From a virus: a stretch of DNA of 32,191 nucleotides. The notes below the pieces were generated by a model. That model saw only the letters and a program-made list of their open reading frames with translations, made no database searches and was not told where the DNA came from. Numbering within the stretch: the first letter of the stretch is position 1; every line of letters begins with the position of its first letter. Shown here piece by piece: positions 22,458-30,271 of this stretch. The stretch is taken from IMG/VR virus record IMGVR_UViG_3300006086_000021, positions 1 to 32,191 of that record; one strand, written 5' to 3'. Made by a program: the position numbers and the translations under genes.

Positions 22458-24878
22458 TTAGGCAAAGAAGTACTTGCTCGAATTTACGAGTTCAATGTCC
22501 AGGTTGCCCATGCACGGAAGTTCCGGCCAATCCGTTCCGGTAGGTGCCCCCTCTTGAGCCGTCGAGAGGAGGTCGCCGAGCACGTCGTGGTCTTGATACA
22601 TCTGCACGAACTCCGCACGTAGACAGACGGCGAGCGCCTGCGTGTCGCTGGCGTGTGTGCCGTAGCTATCGTGGATCATCGCAAAGTGTGTAATCCCCAC
22701 CGTCGTTGCCGCGTTGATGGTGAGAACCATCGCCGCCGCGTCCAGCGAGTGGACGAAGTTCGGGCTAGACGCCGATGTCTGGCGCCTTACGTCGATCTTG
22801 TCCGTCTGCTTGTACTCAACGAACTTGCGTATCGTGCCGTTGAAGCGCGTCTCAACGCGACCTTCCTTATCGGTGTGATACGCCTGATAGACCTTGAAGC
22901 CGCTCGGAGTGGTCCACAGCAACGGTGCGTTTACCCGCGCCGCGCTCCTCGCCACGCCTTGAATGAAGTCCATGGCGCGTCGACCCGCCACGACGACCTC
23001 GCCCATCGCCTGCCAGACAAGCTGGGCGAGGAACGTGCACGCTTCGCGGGATTGCTCGCCGAACGGGTTCTCGCCCATCTCCTCGAAGGCGTCGATCACG
23101 TAGGCTTGGCACGACCGGAAGGTTCCGCCGTAGGGCAGCACCATGACTGGCCGCTTCGTGATCTTCCGAGAGACGCCCATGCGGAGCCATTCGGTAGCCA
23201 TCCAGCCCTTGTCTTGGTCTTTGGGGTGGTCGACTAGCAGACGCGTCACCATGTCAGCGACACGCTGATAGATGTCCTGCGGCGTCTCGCCGGGGACCAG
23301 ATTGACCGCCTCGCCAGTGGTCTGGTCTCGCAGCATGGCCGCGAAGTGTTGCAGCCCGTTGCACGTCCCGTCGAGAGCGACGGGCATATGCGAGACGTGC
23401 TCGTAACCGTTGGCGATGTAGCCGCCCCACTCGAAGCAGAACGCGAGGAACGACCACGGCTTGTCTGCCGACACCCACATACGATTGGTGAGAGGGTCGC
23501 GGGCCACGTCGCACATTTCTGTCGAGTGCGCGTAGGACCACGCCTCGCGGTCGGCCAAAGACACCTTGTCGTTGCCATACAGGTTAGCGCCGTGGATCGC
23601 GAACCACGTCGGGCCTTGGTCGTTTCCGAGCGGCTTGCCGACCGCGAACTCCAAGAGAGACCGAACGGTGTCGTCGCCTTGCGGGTTCAACGCGTCGCAG
23701 CGCGAGTAGACGCGGCCGCGGAAGTCGCAGACCTGCGGAAAGTAGAACTCCGGAAAGCCTTTGAAGTCGGTCGCCGCACGTAGGCGCCGGTCGAAGGTGT
23801 AGCGCTTCGAGGCGTTCTGCACGTTCTTCGCGTGAACGTCTCGCATCGCTCGCTTCCACTTCGCCCGCTCCGGGTTGTCGCTTGGCAGGCTCGCGACGGT
23901 GCCGGGCATCTTGATCACTGGCTCGTCGCCGCGCTCCGGCATTTCGCCGATGACGAGGCCGTGGTCCCACGCATGTTGCATGACCTCCAACACGCGATTG
24001 TTGATCCGCCACGACGTGTCTTGGACCGCATTGAGGGCGGCGTAGACCTTGGTCATGTCGGCCGTCTGTAGGCGCTCGATCTGCCCCGGACGATTACCCG
24101 TGATGATTGGCACCGGAAGCGTGGCCGACGTGTAGTAGCCGCCGCCCATGAGTTCTACCCACGGCGCGGGCGGGATGACTGAGGGCAGGTTAAGAGGGCG
24201 CGTCAGCATCGACGCCGCGTTAAACCGCTCAAACCAGACATCCGCGCCTTCGGCGAAGTAGAGGCGGTACGGACTTTTCGTGCCTTCGTCGGCGCGGATG
24301 ATTACAGCCACGTCGAGGGTTGCAACCGTCAACTCGACGAGAGCATTGCCCACGTGGGTCCGCTGGTTCTTCGTCCAGCCGGGTATTTCGAGAGCGAACT
24401 TCGAGGCCGCCTTGTGCAGCGAGTTCGCCACGCGTGGTCCAGCGGTGCCACGGGCGGCACAACCGTTGACGATGGCGTGATAGAGGCCGGGGTTCAGGTC
24501 CTCGAATTTCGCGGCGCGTAGCTCGCCGTCGAGGCGCTCGCCTGCCCACTTTGCGGCCATCTGCAAAGTCGCGTTGCTGGCACACGCGCTGATGGTCGCT
24601 CGCACCGCGAGGAACGCGGCTAGCTCCGGGTCGACGCCTTCGAGGAGCAGCGCAGCGCTGTTCTTCCGGCCGGGTCCCCCGCCTAGCGCGTAGGTTGTCC
24701 ATTCGGTGATTGCCTGCGCCACCGGCAAGATGGCCCGCCGCGCCATGGCAATGCCCGCGGGCGTCGAGACCGCGTCGTGCCGTGACAGATGCTTGTTGAT
24801 GTTGGTCAGGGCGCGTTGGCGGCCCGCTTCGGCCATGCGTGCTTCAATTCGAGCCTGCGTTTGTGTCGGTCGTCCCAT
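22458..24878 (-). CDS. Single-subunit DNA-dependent RNA polymerase (T7 gp1-like)
   Basis: The start is ATG at 24878 with AAGGTG upstream (MGRPTQTQARIEARM). Two earlier in-frame ATGs (24929, 24920) lack ribosome sites and would run through the repeat-palindrome element, so the product is taken as 806 aa (T7 has 883). Catalytic residues are Asp503 (ALDGTCNGLQHF), Lys575 (TKRPVMVLPYGG), Tyr583 and Asp737 (MIHDSYGTH), matching T7 Asp537, Lys631, Tyr639 and Asp812. It ends KYFFA, like the T7 FAFA foot. The specificity-loop region before NFVHSLD is short and diverged, so the promoter should differ from that of T7. Transcribed by host polymerase after the int terminator, it switches on middle and late genes. 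Confidence 0.95.
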   Translation of the reverse strand: MGRPTQTQARIEARMAEAGRQRALTNINKHLSRHDAVSTPAGIAMARRAILPVAQAITEWTTYALGGGPGRKNSAALLLEGVDPELAAFLAVRATISACASNATLQMAAKWAGERLDGELRAAKFEDLNPGLYHAIVNGCAARGTAGPRVANSLHKAASKFALEIPGWTKNQRTHVGNALVELTVATLDVAVIIRADEGTKSPYRLYFAEGADVWFERFNAASMLTRPLNLPSVIPPAPWVELMGGGYYTSATLPVPIITGNRPGQIERLQTADMTKVYAALNAVQDTSWRINNRVLEVMQHAWDHGLVIGEMPERGDEPVIKMPGTVASLPSDNPERAKWKRAMRDVHAKNVQNASKRYTFDRRLRAATDFKGFPEFYFPQVCDFRGRVYSRCDALNPQGDDTVRSLLEFAVGKPLGNDQGPTWFAIHGANLYGNDKVSLADREAWSYAHSTEMCDVARDPLTNRMWVSADKPWSFLAFCFEWGGYIANGYEHVSHMPVALDGTCNGLQHFAAMLRDQTTGEAVNLVPGETPQDIYQRVADMVTRLLVDHPKDQDKGWMATEWLRMGVSRKITKRPVMVLPYGGTFRSCQAYVIDAFEEMGENPFGEQSREACTFLAQLVWQAMGEVVVAGRRAMDFIQGVARSAARVNAPLLWTTPSGFKVYQAYHTDKEGRVETRFNGTIRKFVEYKQTDKIDVRRQTSASSPNFVHSLDAAAMVLTINAATTVGITHFAMIHDSYGTHASDTQALAVCLRAEFVQMYQDHDVLGDLLSTAQEGAPTGTDWPELPCMGNLDIELVNSSKYFFA

Positions 24879-24910
24879 TTTGCCACACCTTTTTGCCACA
24901 AGTCTTGTGG
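24878..24910. promoter_or_regulatory. Direct-repeat pair plus palindrome at the RNA polymerase start
   Basis: The plus strand has TTTTGCCACA twice, 13 bp apart (24879-24888 and 24892-24901), running into the perfect inverted repeat CCACAAG-T-CTTGTGG at 24896-24910. The same repeat unit occurs as a second pair at 25154-25175. The element overlaps the RNA polymerase translation start region, so a bound protein could repress lytic development; equally it could be integrase arm sites. Confidence 0.5.
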
Positions 24911-24954
24911 TGGTTGTCATTGTCTGCATTATGGCAGAGATTGGTCGTGAATAA

Positions 24955-24976
24955 AAGCCCCGTTTTACAGGGGCTT
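24955..24976 (-). terminator. Terminator between integrase and RNA polymerase
   Basis: On the minus strand a 7-bp stem, AAGCCCC with GGGGCTT, and an 8-base loop are followed by TTAT. It lies just past the integrase stop (24988). It should insulate RNA polymerase from lysogeny-block transcription, though the T-run is short. Confidence 0.65.
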
Positions 24977-24987
24977 AGAGGTGTTTT

Positions 24988-26505
24988 TCAGGGTTCGTTA
25001 CCATCTGGAATAGGTGGTATTTCGTCTTTTAAGGATTGTTGTGCGGTCCCGTCATCAGACCCGATTTGCGCAATGATTGCAGGCATTTGGCACAACGGGA
25101 CGATACCGTATCCGAGGTCCGCTTGAGGCAATTTCAGGCCGTTTGCCCCATCATTTGCCACACGGTTTGCCACACCCCAATCGTTGTCGCCGAAGGCAAA
25201 GTCGAAGGCTTGCTTCTGCCGGTTTTCGGTGACGGTGAGGAGTTGCAGATTGTCGATATCATTGTTCATCGGGTTGCCGTCCTTGTGGTCGACCTCATAG
25301 CCTTCGGGGATAGCCCCATTGGCCTGAGACCACACGTAACGGGGCCAGCTTTCCGTTCGCCTTGACTTCGACACGAGGTCGTAGTGTACGATCCGCATCC
25401 GGCCGTCTGCGCAGAGATACGGGCCGTAGACTTTTGGGGGCGTGTCGAAACTGGTAAACGAAGCCGATTTAAAATCGGCCGCCTTCGGGCTTACGGGTTC
25501 AACTCCCGTCGCCCCCACTTCGAGCGACGCAGCCATAGCGCCATACGTTTTCGGTGCCAAGTGCGCGTATCGCATCGTCATCGTCAGCGACTTGTGCCCC
25601 ATCCAGCGTTGCACGTGGTATAGGTCGTGGCCCGCCTGGACCAACCTAGACGCGCAGGTGTGTCGGAACGTGTGCACGACCGTGTCCGCACCCATCCAGG
25701 GTAGCGTTCCGCGTAGTTTTTCCCACAACACGCGGAGCGTGTTCCGAGACAGGCCGCTGAAAGGGCCGGTCCAGGCGGAGTGCGACTTCTGCACCTGCGC
25801 CGCGCGACGTGCCTGCGTGGTCATCGGCACGGCCCGCGTCTCCCCGTTCTTGGTGTCGCAGAACGTCACGGTCGACCCGCTACAGTCCGCCCATGCGAGA
25901 CCTTCCGCCTCACCGAGGCGAGCGCCGGTGTCTACTAGAAACGCGAACAAACGGGCGTAGTCGAAGTATCCGAGGCGTTGCGTTTCCCCAAGGATGGCCG
26001 CGACCTCGTCTTGCGAGTAGAAGCGGATGCGCGACATCCCTTCGCGTTGCCACTTGAGTTCGGGCAGCGACGCGATTTGCCCTTGCCTTTTCGCTTCCTT
26101 TGCCATGACCGAGACGGCGGCGAGACGGCGGTTAACGGTGCCGCTGGCGAGGCCCGCCCGTTCCAGAGACAACACGTAGTCTCGAAGCTGCGCTTCGGCG
26201 AAAGCGTCGGATACCGCGACCTTGTTACCGACGAAACGGACATAGAGCCGACCGTTGCGAGATAGCGTCTCCTCGGACTTGAGGCCGCGCCAATGCTTCT
26301 CGGTGACAAGGTCGCAGAGTGCCCCGAGCGTCGTGCCCTGCATCTTGACCGACGCCACCGGCATGGGTTTGCCGAACTTCGCCGCTAGGCGTAGCTCGGC
26401 CTCGAAGGCTTCCGCCTCGGTCGCGGTCGTAAAGGTGTGGCGGTGACGCTTGCCGTCGATCATTGCCGCCATGAGGTAGCCGCTACCCCGCTTAGATACG
26501 CTCAT
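24988..26505 (-). CDS. int: Tyrosine integrase fused in frame to an HNH nuclease domain through the attP/tRNA-Leu sequence
   Basis: The protein is 505 aa in three parts. Residues 1-329 are a complete tyrosine recombinase: Arg196 (TGARLGEAEGL), His278/Arg281/His282 (HTFRHTCAS), His304 (MGHKSL) and the nucleophile Tyr313 (MRYAHL). Residues 330-357 (VGATGVEPVSP...) are the antisense translation of a whole tRNA-Leu gene, the likely attP core. Residues 358-430 are an HNH domain (YGPYLCADGRM, EGYEVDHKDGNP, NNDIDNLQLLT). The tail to 505 reads through the second repeat pair. The ATG at 26505 overlaps the MarR gene's stop as ATGA. Integration in the tRNA would cut the reading frame after the active site. 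Confidence 0.93.
   Translation of the reverse strand: MSVSKRGSGYLMAAMIDGKRHRHTFTTATEAEAFEAELRLAAKFGKPMPVASVKMQGTTLGALCDLVTEKHWRGLKSEETLSRNGRLYVRFVGNKVAVSDAFAEAQLRDYVLSLERAGLASGTVNRRLAAVSVMAKEAKRQGQIASLPELKWQREGMSRIRFYSQDEVAAILGETQRLGYFDYARLFAFLVDTGARLGEAEGLAWADCSGSTVTFCDTKNGETRAVPMTTQARRAAQVQKSHSAWTGPFSGLSRNTLRVLWEKLRGTLPWMGADTVVHTFRHTCASRLVQAGHDLYHVQRWMGHKSLTMTMRYAHLAPKTYGAMAASLEVGATGVEPVSPKAADFKSASFTSFDTPPKVYGPYLCADGRMRIVHYDLVSKSRRTESWPRYVWSQANGAIPEGYEVDHKDGNPMNNDIDNLQLLTVTENRQKQAFDFAFGDNDWGVANRVANDGANGLKLPQADLGYGIVPLCQMPAIIAQIGSDDGTAQQSLKDEIPPIPDGNEP
25154..25175. repeat. Second TTTGCCACAC direct-repeat pair, inside the integrase C-terminal tail
   Basis: TTTGCCACAC occurs twice with 12-bp spacing (25154-25163, 25166-25175), matching the pair at the RNA polymerase start. 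It encodes the odd GVANRVANDG tail of the fused integrase. Short direct repeats about 0.3 kb from an attP core fit arm-type integrase or excisionase sites. Confidence 0.5.
25436..25517 (+). tRNA. Complete tRNA-Leu(UAA), probable attP core, antisense to integrase
   Basis: All arms fold on the plus strand: acceptor GGGGGCG with CGCCCCC, D-stem TCG/CGA with GG in the loop, anticodon arm GCCGA-TTTAAAA-TCGGC (anticodon TAA), long class II variable arm GCC-TTCG-GGC, T-arm ACGGG-TTCAACT-CCCGT and discriminator A. CCA is not encoded (CTT follows). It lies wholly inside the integrase frame on the other strand. Most attP sites carry only the 3' part of a tRNA; here the full gene is kept, so it may either be functional or reflect a long attB identity. 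Integration at the host tRNA-Leu(UAA) gene is inferred. Confidence 0.9.
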
Positions 26506-26846
26506 GCCTTGCCTTTCATGACGCGAACAAAGTCGCCGAATAGGCGCTCGCCCGCTGGTGTTAGTTTCAGGATGCGCTGACGCCGGTCGAGAGGGTTTTC
26601 ACGACGGTCTATCAGTCCGAGACCGTCCTTTTTACGATTGCCCAGCGAGGTGAGAATAGACGCGGTGCGACTTGCGGCGCCGTTGGAACAGCCAAGGGCT
26701 TTTAGCAAGTCTTTTTGTTCAATCCCCGGCTCGGCCGCTACGATGCCGAGGGCTTGGACCTGTAAAGCGGTTATGCCCGTGTGTTCGTCGCGGAGGCGCT
26801 GCATCATATAGACAAGCCCTTCTGCGAGGCGCTGCGTAGGTGTCAT
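26502..26846 (-). CDS. MarR-like winged-helix regulator
   Basis: The protein is 114 aa. ALQVQALGIVAAEPGIEQKD, LLKALGCSNGAASRTASILT and then a wing with RRENPLDRRQRILKLTPAGE form the MarR-family DNA-binding domain (helix-turn-helix, then the DxRxRxLxLTxxG wing). The dimer helices are short. MarR proteins bind palindromes; a perfect palindrome lies at 24896-24910 by the RNA polymerase start. Its stop overlaps the integrase ATG (ATGA), so the two are made together and may control lysogeny. Confidence 0.82.
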   Translation of the reverse strand: MTPTQRLAEGLVYMMQRLRDEHTGITALQVQALGIVAAEPGIEQKDLLKALGCSNGAASRTASILTSLGNRKKDGLGLIDRRENPLDRRQRILKLTPAGERLFGDFVRVMKGKA

Positions 26847-26887
26847 GATCCTAACCTATCCTTTACCCATCGAAGACATTGCCCATC

Positions 26888-27103
26888 TTAACCGTTTACC
26901 ACGGCGAAGACAAGTGCCCACACGATAGCAGGAAATTTCTTCCCGCGTGGGTCTAATTCATATTTCCGACAAAAAGCCTTCGCCGACGCAATGTCGCCTG
27001 CGAGTGCCCGTGCAAGTTCGTCGCGGTCGTAGGCGTCTCGCAAGTCAGCGAGTGCCACCGGATCGAACTTTTCCAAATACCCCGTGATGGAGTAGGTTTG
27101 CAT
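26888..27103 (-). CDS. Small protein of the lysogeny block, unknown
   Basis: The protein is 71 aa (MQTYSITGYLEKFDPVALAD, then DAYDRDELARALAGDIASAK), helical and ending in a hydrophobic stretch AIVWALVFAVVNG. The ATG has AAGGA 7 bases upstream. It is the first gene after the early terminator and precedes the MarR-like gene, so it may belong to the integrase operon. The hydrophobic end may be a buried strand or a membrane tail. No family was recognised. Confidence 0.6.
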   Translation of the reverse strand: MQTYSITGYLEKFDPVALADLRDAYDRDELARALAGDIASAKAFCRKYELDPRGKKFPAIVWALVFAVVNG

Positions 27104-27139
27104 TGGTTTTCCTTATGGTCAATCAACCCACGGTTAGAG

Positions 27140-27171
27140 AAAATGGACGCTATCGGTTAAGATAGCGTCCA
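27140..27171 (-). terminator. Terminator closing the early gene block
   Basis: On the minus strand a perfect 11-bp stem, TGGACGCTATC with GATAGCGTCCA, and a TTAACC loop are followed by TTTTCTC. It lies 19 bases past the peptidase stop. The loop is identical to that of the terminator after the capsid gene. Confidence 0.88.
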
Positions 27172-27189
27172 CAAACTATCTCCAAGTTA

Positions 27190-28224
27190 TTACAGTCCCT
27201 TTCCACCTGCGCCGTATGAAGACAATTCGTCGGCTAAGGTCTCGCTGTCGTAGCCGTACTGTTCTAGGATATCGGCTACCAGGGCCGGGTAACTCTCGAC
27301 AAGCGAGAGCAGAGAAGGCCCTTGCCTTTTCCTTTCTGAGGTGGCGGGGAAATCATAGGCGTCGTCGTCAAGCCATCCGCTATGCGTGCCCCATCGGTCG
27401 CCTACGCCGGTGAAGTAATTAAACCGATCCTCTTCGTCCGGTTCGCGTGGGTCGCGGGCGGCGACCAGCGACGACCAATCGAGAGAGAGGAGCGAGGCGA
27501 GTAGCTTGGCAAGGTGGCAAACGTCTAGGGTTTCCCGTGGCGAGTGTTCGTGGTCAAAACCCACGCTTATGTTGGTGCACTCACTGATTAGGTCGGAGTA
27601 GCTTGCCGTGTCCGTGAACGTCCCGCCGTCGTCTTTGCGGAGAGGCATACACGAGGCCGCGATAAAGCTATTGGCGAAGGCATCCGAACACGTGCGACCG
27701 CCAAATTGATGCGTGATGACGCTAGTCGTCCCGCGTCGGTCAAAGGCAATCGCAATCTCGATGCCGGCTAGGACGCCGGGCGTATGCTCCGCAATCCAGC
27801 GCGACCCTAGACCGCCGCACTCCTCGCCTCGGTGGAACACATACAAGCCGGGAGTGCCCGCCTTGATTAGCTCCATAAGCAGCCACACGCCCGCAGTATT
27901 GTCGGCGCCCAGGCAATTGCTTATGCGTTCGTCAGGATGTAGCCGAACAAGTCCCGACCCTTCGGCCGCGCTACACTCTTGCTTACCACCCGACCTGTGT
28001 ACCGTGTCAGTGTGTGCGCAAAACATCACGCGCGGATTGTCGCCGATTTCGAGCATGAGGTTGCCGAAATCATCTTCGATTACGCCAAGCGGTCGCAGAA
28101 ACCGATTGATGAATTTGCGCTCTGTCTTTGAATTGTGCGGACGACGATACCGCAACATAGCGGCAAGAGCGGACCAATCGGCCCGCTCTAACACGCTCTC
28201 CTCGGTCGTGGGTTGTAAGGTCAA
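27190..28224 (-). CDS. M20/M28-type zinc metallopeptidase-like protein
   Basis: A TTG start at 28224 is used: it overlaps the previous stop (TTGA) and has GGAG 8 bases before it. The product is 344 aa. The metal and catalytic motifs of the MH clan are in order: MFCAHTDTVH near 67-76, GADNTAGVWLLMELI near 106, HRGEECGGLGS near 131 (the Glu pair), AFDRRGTTS near 161, and a late His in GFDHEHSPRET near 225. Relatives remove N-terminal or blocked residues from peptides; the substrate is unknown. Such an enzyme is unusual in the early region of a T7-like phage and may act on a host or defence peptide. Confidence 0.82.
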   Translation of the reverse strand: MTLQPTTEESVLERADWSALAAMLRYRRPHNSKTERKFINRFLRPLGVIEDDFGNLMLEIGDNPRVMFCAHTDTVHRSGGKQECSAAEGSGLVRLHPDERISNCLGADNTAGVWLLMELIKAGTPGLYVFHRGEECGGLGSRWIAEHTPGVLAGIEIAIAFDRRGTTSVITHQFGGRTCSDAFANSFIAASCMPLRKDDGGTFTDTASYSDLISECTNISVGFDHEHSPRETLDVCHLAKLLASLLSLDWSSLVAARDPREPDEEDRFNYFTGVGDRWGTHSGWLDDDAYDFPATSERKRQGPSLLSLVESYPALVADILEQYGYDSETLADELSSYGAGGKGL

Positions 28225-30251
28225 ATAGCCAACTCCGCTTGTGCCGTACGTTCGGCAAGGTTTGTGGTGCGCTGCGACGTGGTCCACACGGTTCCGCGTT
28301 CGTCTGCTTCGTAGTCATCTGCGTTTTGGTCGCGGCGATCTTCCGGGCCTTCACCGTGTGGATAGTTGTCACCGTCCCACGCTTCGTGTCCGTTTTCTTG
28401 GAAGTGGGATAGAGACCACGTAGACCCGTCGTGCATTTCGACACATGGGTGGCGGTCAGAGAACCACTCGCGCGACCCATCGCAGTAATATGCGTCGCTA
28501 TCCCGTGCGCTCTCGCACCAATACTCGGTGTCGAACGTGCTACCATTGCGGCGCGGGACTTCTACAGGGTAGGTTTCCCCGCGCTGATACTCCGAGGTGT
28601 GGTCGCAGTAGCTAAACAAGTCGTCGTGGCATGACTGGCAATATATCTCGCCATCGTCGTAGGAGTGGCATTCGTCGCGGTCAACGGGGTCGTTACAATT
28701 GCAGCACTGGCTTCCGGACACAACGGCCGTGCCATCGGTGCTGCGGACTTCTATAGTCCCCCCATCGTCTAGCACCACAAACTTGCCGCAGTCCGATATC
28801 GTGGCGTACCCCACGCAATCAATGTACGGCATAATCAACGTATGCTCGTCTTTGTTGGTGTAAACGCAACGTACTTTCGCGCCCTTGATATCTTTTTGCT
28901 CATAGCCCATCGCGTCGAGGCGCGGCTTCAAGCGGTCCTTATCGCCATAGATGCGTCCGTAGCGTTTCTTTTCTTGCCAGCACACAGCCCGCGCAATCGG
29001 CTCGCCATTCGCGCCGTTTAGATAGGCGATGACCACGTCGCCGGGCGCCCCGTAGACTTGCGCCGGGTGGCGAGTGGTGCCCAAACTTTTCTTGCCACCC
29101 ATGCACGAGCCAGGGCCGTTGATGTAGACGCGGACACATTCATCAGGTGTGGTCGCGAATTGCACCGAGTTTGACTTGTCGAGTAAGGCTTGCCACGCCC
29201 GCACGTCGTCGGCAGACAGATGCGGATAAAATTTCGAGAGGTATCGACCCGGCTTGCTTACCACGTAGATGTGGCGGGCGCCCTTGTCCGCGTTCTCAGT
29301 GTAGCGAACCTGCGACCCGTCCGAGGGATTGGTGTGGACGTAATGCCCCTCGATTGGCGTCAACGCTGGCAATTGTACCGTGTAAGCCTCGCGACCCGGC
29401 TTGTCGCCGCGCGGCAATTGCGCGGGAACTTCGTAGCTTCCGGCGTTGTGCCACGGCACCGGCATGTAGCAACCCGTGTCAAAACGCAGTTGCTCACGTT
29501 CGGCATAAGGCATGTCGAAATAACGCAGGACCATGCCACCATTCATGTTCTCAGACGTGTTCGTGTCGTGCCGAACGATGCCGGGAAACTCGCAACGGCG
29601 TCGCAGGCTTTCCCACGCCGGAAAGGCATGGTCCAAATGTTCAAGAGAGTAGCACGCGTCCATCATGACGGACGGCAGATTAAATGCGTGCGTTATGCCA
29701 TTGTTCTCACAACGCTTCGCGGCCGTTAGGAGAGTCCATGACACGGTGATATTAGGGCAATCTTGCTCACGCGCCGCGATGCCAGCCTCAATTATTGCAG
29801 CGAGCCGATCAATTAATACCGACCACTTGAAATCGACGGGCGCGTAATCGCCATATCCGGACGATGTCAACACCGACGTGCGGTCAAGGTCCGACGACGC
29901 GCGTAGCAGGTACAATGCCCACGACAAACGGTCGTGAACTAGCTCATCATAGTGGCGAGCAAACGCTGGTGCAATCCGCAACGGCGGGCAATCGAGCGGA
30001 TCGACACACGGGCGCGGGATACGGACGGCCACGGGCGCACTGTTAGGCACAAACGGACGTAAGTACATTAGCGCTTGCATGTCGCGAGACGACAAATAGC
30101 GTTCGGCGGCGTCTCGCACGTGTGGCGCCACGCCGGGCATCTGCACAAGCTGTGTGGCCGTTGGCCAGTCCGCACTAGCCGTATCGGCTCGCATCGGTTC
30201 AGGCTCTATGTCGGAAACGTCGAGACTAAATGTAGAATTGATGCGCGGCAT
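28221..30251 (-). CDS. Large early protein with cysteine-rich zinc-binding C-terminal part
   Basis: The protein is 676 aa. The N-terminal 330 residues are not recognised. A middle section (PGRYLSKFYPHLSADDVRAW, VRVYINGPGSCMGGKK, then a GDVVIAYL strand and YGRIYGDKDRLKP) looks like a conserved phage early-protein module. Residues 510-560 hold Cys pairs CCNCND, CHSYDDGEIYCQSCHDD and SYCDHTSEY, probably zinc ribbons. The tail is very acidic and rich in Asp, Asn and Glu. It is the largest early product, so a role in host takeover is likely, but no activity can be named. The start has GAGAGG, rather distant (about 12 bases). Confidence 0.75.
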   Translation of the reverse strand: MPRINSTFSLDVSDIEPEPMRADTASADWPTATQLVQMPGVAPHVRDAAERYLSSRDMQALMYLRPFVPNSAPVAVRIPRPCVDPLDCPPLRIAPAFARHYDELVHDRLSWALYLLRASSDLDRTSVLTSSGYGDYAPVDFKWSVLIDRLAAIIEAGIAAREQDCPNITVSWTLLTAAKRCENNGITHAFNLPSVMMDACYSLEHLDHAFPAWESLRRRCEFPGIVRHDTNTSENMNGGMVLRYFDMPYAEREQLRFDTGCYMPVPWHNAGSYEVPAQLPRGDKPGREAYTVQLPALTPIEGHYVHTNPSDGSQVRYTENADKGARHIYVVSKPGRYLSKFYPHLSADDVRAWQALLDKSNSVQFATTPDECVRVYINGPGSCMGGKKSLGTTRHPAQVYGAPGDVVIAYLNGANGEPIARAVCWQEKKRYGRIYGDKDRLKPRLDAMGYEQKDIKGAKVRCVYTNKDEHTLIMPYIDCVGYATISDCGKFVVLDDGGTIEVRSTDGTAVVSGSQCCNCNDPVDRDECHSYDDGEIYCQSCHDDLFSYCDHTSEYQRGETYPVEVPRRNGSTFDTEYWCESARDSDAYYCDGSREWFSDRHPCVEMHDGSTWSLSHFQENGHEAWDGDNYPHGEGPEDRRDQNADDYEADERGTVWTTSQRTTNLAERTAQAELAI

Positions 30252-30271
30252 GGCGTGGCAACCTCTCTAAT

